Assembly (NCBI GenBank): GCA_900319105.1
Contig: ONND01000007.1
Span: 141,481-205,480 of the forward strand
DNA: 64,000 nt
Direction of reading: 5' to 3'
Source: an uncultured Bacteroidales bacterium
GTDB taxonomy: Bacteria > Bacteroidota > Bacteroidia > Bacteroidales > Paludibacteraceae
Made by a program: the position numbers and the translations under genes. Below are positions 60,988 to 64,000 of the stretch, piece after piece (within the stretch, counting starts at the first letter, position 1; the number at the start of each line of letters is the position of its first letter). Under the pieces are notes generated by a model. That model was not told the DNA's origin and did not search any database. It saw nothing but the letters and a program-made list of their open reading frames with translations.

Positions 60988-61665
60988 ATGCAAGTCAAGA
61001 AGTCAGAACAAGCCAGTCTGGAGAAAGACAAACTCGTCTATGTATTGATGGGTTTGGTTTTCGTGCTCAGCCTCGTTTATGTAGCGCTTGAGTGGACGGA
61101 AAGAGAGGTTACCAAGTATGAGGTAACAGACACCGAGTTCCTCTTTGAGGAAGAAGTAGAGATTCAGCAAACAAGTCAGGAGACTCCTCCTCCCCCTCCA
61201 CCCCCTGCAGTGCAAGAGGTTGAAGTGCTGAACGTAGTAGAGGATAACGTAGAGACCGAGTCTATCGAGGTTACGTCCGAGGAGACGGAGCAAGAAGTCG
61301 TTATCGCCGCTCCCGTTGAGGCACCGGTTGAGGAAGAGGAAGAAGAGGTGGTCTTCGTTGTAGTAGAGAAGATGCCGGAGTTCCCTGGTGGTCAGCAAGC
61401 GTTGTTTAAGTACCTGAGCGAGAACGTGAAGTACCCTGTTATTGCGCAGGAGAACGGTATCCAAGGTCGTGTTATTTGCCAGTTTGTAGTAAACAAGGAC
61501 GGTGCTATCGTTGATATCGAGGTAGTTCGTTCCGGTGGAGACCCCTCGCTGGATAAAGAGGCTGTCCGCGTCATCAAATCGATGCCTAAGTGGAAACCGG
61601 GTCAGCAACGTGGTAAGCCCGTACGTGTAAAATACACAGTGCCGGTTAACTTCAAACTGCAATAA
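60988..61665 (+). CDS. tonB: TonB-family energy transducer
   Basis: 225 residues. One membrane anchor (residues 17-35, VYVLMGLVFVLSLVYVALEW), a Pro run (PPPPPPP, about 67-73) and a linker that is Glu/Val-rich rather than Lys-rich, then the TonB C-terminal domain (about 125-225: EKMPEFPGGQQALFKYLSEN, IQGRVICQFVVNKDGAIVDI, DPSLDKEAVRVIKSMPKWKP, GKPVRVKYTVPVNF). It passes proton-motive energy to outer-membrane transporters such as SusC. No ExbB/ExbD genes are near. recG follows 38 bases later. Confidence 0.93.
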   Translation: MQVKKSEQASLEKDKLVYVLMGLVFVLSLVYVALEWTEREVTKYEVTDTEFLFEEEVEIQQTSQETPPPPPPPAVQEVEVLNVVEDNVETESIEVTSEETEQEVVIAAPVEAPVEEEEEEVVFVVVEKMPEFPGGQQALFKYLSENVKYPVIAQENGIQGRVICQFVVNKDGAIVDIEVVRSGGDPSLDKEAVRVIKSMPKWKPGQQRGKPVRVKYTVPVNFKLQ

Positions 61666-61703
61666 GTCGAGCGGCTTGACAACCCGCTTAGCCATGCGGA
61701 AAT

Positions 61704-63797
61704 ATGGAATTAGCCTATAGAGATATAGCATATTGTAAGAATGTCGGTGCCAAGCGTGCCGACATTCTTCGTAATGAGCTCAATGTCCGCACTGCGCTCG
61801 ATATGATACGGCAGTACCCGTATAAGTATATCGACCGAAGCAGATTCTATCGTATCGCCGAACTGAACGACGAAGACACGTACGTGCAGATTATTGGCGA
61901 AGTGACCGAATGGCACACTGTTGGTATCGGCAAGGCGCAGCGGCTAAGTGCTATGTTCAATGATGGAACGCATCAATGTGAGTTGGTGTGGTTCAAGGGT
62001 GTGCAGTACGTCAAACTGCAACGCGGTGTTAAGTACCTGCTTTTTGGTAAACCCAGCCGGTTCAATCATATTTTCAATTTTGTACATCCGGAGTTGACAC
62101 CGTGGAGCAAAGTGACGCCGGAGATGACACAAGGTCTGGAGCCGTACTATAACACAACGGAGCGGATGAAGCGTGTGAACCTCAATTCAAAGGCGATGCG
62201 CACGATCATTGCAGATCTGATGCCGGATGTAAAGAAAGGGGTACCGGACACAATAGGCGTGGATATATTGCAGCGGTACCGATTGATGTCGCTCACGGAG
62301 GCTTTAGTCAATGTACATTTCCCGAAGGACACCCCCTCCATGCAAAATGCGAGGGCAAGGCTAAAGTTTGAGGAGTTATTCTATATCCAGCTGCAGATCC
62401 TTAGGCAGATGAAGCGTCGGGAGCAGAATCCCGGCTTTGCGATGCCGATAGTGGGAAATAGGTTCCATGCCTTGTACAAAGCTTTGCCCTTTGCCTTGAC
62501 CGGAGCGCAGAAACGTGTGATCCGGGAGATACATGAGGATCTCAAGTCCGGTCATCAAATGAACCGCTTGCTGCAAGGAGATGTGGGTTCGGGTAAGACG
62601 TTGGTGGCATTGCTATGCTGTCTGTTGGCAGTAGATAACGGCTATCAGACTTGTATCATGGCACCGACGGAGATCTTAGCGAACCAACACTATGAGACCT
62701 TAAAAGCTTTCCTGGCTCCGCTGGGTGATGCAGTTCATGTGGCATTGCTGACGGGATCGACGACGCCCAAGAACCGTGTGCCGATTCATAATGGTCTCAT
62801 GAACGGTTCGATACATATATTAATAGGAACGCACGCGTTATTGGAGGACAATGTACAGTGGCAAAACCTAGGTTTCGTGGTTATTGATGAACAACACCGT
62901 TTTGGTGTAGCGCAACGTGCGAAACTATGGACTAAAAACCAGATGCCTCCGCATATATTGGTCATGACCGCAACTCCTATCCCGCGTACATTAGCTATGA
63001 CGGTGTATGGCGATCTGCATGTGAGTATTATTGATGAGTTGCCGCCGGGACGTAAACCGATCCAGACAGTGCATTATTCGCTGCAGAAACGGGCTCAGGT
63101 CTATTCGTTCATGCGCCAGCAGATACAGGCAGGACGGCAGATATACGTTGTTTTCCCGCTAATCAAGGAGAACGAGAAGATGGATCTGCAGGATTTGCAG
63201 AACGGTTTCAATGAGTTGTGCGAGGCCTTTCCGGAGTACAAGATCTCGATGGTACACGGTCAGATGAAGGCTGCCGACAAGGATATGCAGATGCAACGCT
63301 TCGCGAGTGGCGAGACACAGATCCTTGTGGCTACGACAGTGATTGAGGTGGGTGTGAATGTGCCGAACGCGACGGTGATGATGATTCAGAATGCAGAGCG
63401 GTTCGGCCTTAGTCAGTTGCATCAGTTACGCGGTCGAGTAGGACGGGGTGGCGAGCAGAGTTATTGTTTGTTGCTGACGAATACGGAGATCAGTACCGAC
63501 ACCCGTAAGCGGATGGACATCATGGTCGCTACTAACGATGGTTTCCGTATTGCGGAGGCGGATCTGCAGTTAAGAGGCCCCGGCGATTTGGAAGGAACAC
63601 TGCAATCCGGTACGCCGTTTGACCTGCATATAGCGAACTTGGCAACCGACGGTCAACTGCTTACGCTGGCTCGCCAGGCCGCATTGGATATCCTGAATAC
63701 GGATCCGCTACTGGAGGACGAGCGCAACCGGATATACAAGCGCCAACTGGATGTGTTGCGAATAGAGCAAAGTTACAACTGGGGAGAGATAAGCTAA
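61704..63797 (+). CDS. recG: ATP-dependent DNA helicase RecG
   Basis: 697 residues. Wedge/OB domain (about 50-150), then helicase motifs I (LLQGDVGSGKTLVALLC), Ia (MAPTEILANQHYETL), II (VVIDEQHRFGVAQR), III (VMTATPIPRTLAMTVYG), IV-VI (FPLIKENEKMDLQD, EVGVNVPNATVMMIQNAERF, LHQLRGRVGRGGEQSYCLLL) and the C-terminal TRG-like block (FRIAEADLQLRGPGDLEGTL). Remodels stalled forks and branched DNA. Ends at a shared terminator. Confidence 0.97.
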   Translation: MELAYRDIAYCKNVGAKRADILRNELNVRTALDMIRQYPYKYIDRSRFYRIAELNDEDTYVQIIGEVTEWHTVGIGKAQRLSAMFNDGTHQCELVWFKGVQYVKLQRGVKYLLFGKPSRFNHIFNFVHPELTPWSKVTPEMTQGLEPYYNTTERMKRVNLNSKAMRTIIADLMPDVKKGVPDTIGVDILQRYRLMSLTEALVNVHFPKDTPSMQNARARLKFEELFYIQLQILRQMKRREQNPGFAMPIVGNRFHALYKALPFALTGAQKRVIREIHEDLKSGHQMNRLLQGDVGSGKTLVALLCCLLAVDNGYQTCIMAPTEILANQHYETLKAFLAPLGDAVHVALLTGSTTPKNRVPIHNGLMNGSIHILIGTHALLEDNVQWQNLGFVVIDEQHRFGVAQRAKLWTKNQMPPHILVMTATPIPRTLAMTVYGDLHVSIIDELPPGRKPIQTVHYSLQKRAQVYSFMRQQIQAGRQIYVVFPLIKENEKMDLQDLQNGFNELCEAFPEYKISMVHGQMKAADKDMQMQRFASGETQILVATTVIEVGVNVPNATVMMIQNAERFGLSQLHQLRGRVGRGGEQSYCLLLTNTEISTDTRKRMDIMVATNDGFRIAEADLQLRGPGDLEGTLQSGTPFDLHIANLATDGQLLTLARQAALDILNTDPLLEDERNRIYKRQLDVLRIEQSYNWGEIS

Positions 63798-63801
63798 AAA
63801 A

Positions 63802-63825
63802 AAGACCGCGTTGGCGGTCTTTTTT
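63802..63825. terminator. Bidirectional terminator between recG and rpsU
   Basis: Stem AAGACCGC / GCGGTCTT with loop GTTG; T-run on the plus side and an A-run before it that gives a T-run on the minus strand. Confidence 0.87.
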
Positions 63826-63844
63826 AGTGTCGGAGGGACGATAA

Positions 63845-64000
63845 TTACATATCGTCGTGAGCGTGCAACGACTGCACATACTTCGCATGTGCCATCTTGA
63901 TTCGCTTCAGCTCACTCGGTTTGTCGAATTGCTGACGACGACGAAGCTCTTTTACGACACCCGTCTTATCGAATTTGCGTTTGAATTTCTTAATCGCGCG
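63845..64000 (-). CDS. rpsU: 30S ribosomal protein S21, N-terminus beyond window
   Basis: The last 51 codons are present: RAIKKFKRKFDKTGVVKEL, RRRQQFDKPSELKRIKMAH, AKYVQSLHAHDDM, stop at 63845-63847. These match S21 of Bacteroidota (about 63 residues), so about 12 residues and the start are outside. S21 takes part in initiation by the 30S subunit. Confidence 0.95.
   Translation of the reverse strand, partial: RAIKKFKRKFDKTGVVKELRRRQQFDKPSELKRIKMAHAKYVQSLHAHDDM

Noticed and set aside
60862-60993. N-terminal extension of the flippase
   Set aside because: Covers both divergent promoters; the membrane protein begins normally at 60861.

Overview
The window reads as chromosome of a member of the order Bacteroidales (phylum Bacteroidota). 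It has a SusC/SusD pair, three GH32 enzymes, BspA-like leucine-rich repeat proteins, a Bacteroidota-style TonB and AraC/TPR-type membrane regulators. At least fifteen promoters have the phylum-specific layout TTTG - 20 bases - TAnnTTTG. The family or genus cannot be fixed from the sequence alone.

Layout. 1-9.3 kb (minus): surface/secreted proteins (a cut outer-membrane-type protein, a GLUG-repeat protein, two LRR proteins) and an unknown gene. 9.6-11.1 kb (plus): a TPR membrane regulator. 11.2-27.7 kb (minus): a complete fructan utilisation locus with two paralogous secreted proteins, two GDPMPF-type GH32 proteins, a DUF4960-like surface binding lipoprotein, SusD, SusC, fructokinase, an MFS sugar permease and a WMNDPNG-type GH32 lipoprotein. 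It lies under a promoter at 26.1 kb and next to a membrane sensor that joins a sugar-binding domain directly to an AraC domain. 27.8-38.8 kb: housekeeping genes (tamB, pnp, rplS, aroC, pspC-like, acyl-CoA synthetase). 38.8-47.5 kb (minus): a hexuronate operon (uxaC, kdgK, eda, exuT-like), split by a ~4.1 kb AT-rich island carrying a RAYT transposase with its REP palindromes, a DUF4298-HAD protein and an Mrr-type nuclease. uxaC and kdgK both carry a frame-breaking gap inferred at 28 bases, and kdgK has also lost its 5' end. 47.6-54 kb: polyprenyl synthase, sufC with a short sufD, M28/glutaminyl-cyclase-like lipoprotein, prs, secreted EEP nuclease/phosphatase, ssb. 54-61 kb: an AT-rich surface-glycan cluster (FemAB-like transferase, glycosyltransferase, AsnB-like protein, EptA-like transferase, flippase). 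61-64 kb: tonB, recG and the end of rpsU.

How it works together. In the fructan locus, surface GH32 and binding proteins would capture and cut fructan, SusCD would import oligosaccharides, the permease and fructokinase would feed fructose into glycolysis, and the adjacent sensor would report free fructose. The hexuronate operon would turn glucuronate/galacturonate into KDG, KDPG and then pyruvate plus glyceraldehyde-3-phosphate, but two of its genes look broken as given.

The most notable non-genic theme is small repeats that invade genes or sit at their 3' ends: RAYT-associated REPs (two in frame inside the RAYT gene and one supplying its stop codon), a 29-base 7-7-8-7 repeat encoding part of a shared C-terminal tail in three surface proteins, GC-rich palindromes inside several coding regions, and 7-, 11- and 16-base tandem repeats in tamB, upstream of the RAYT gene and in aroC.
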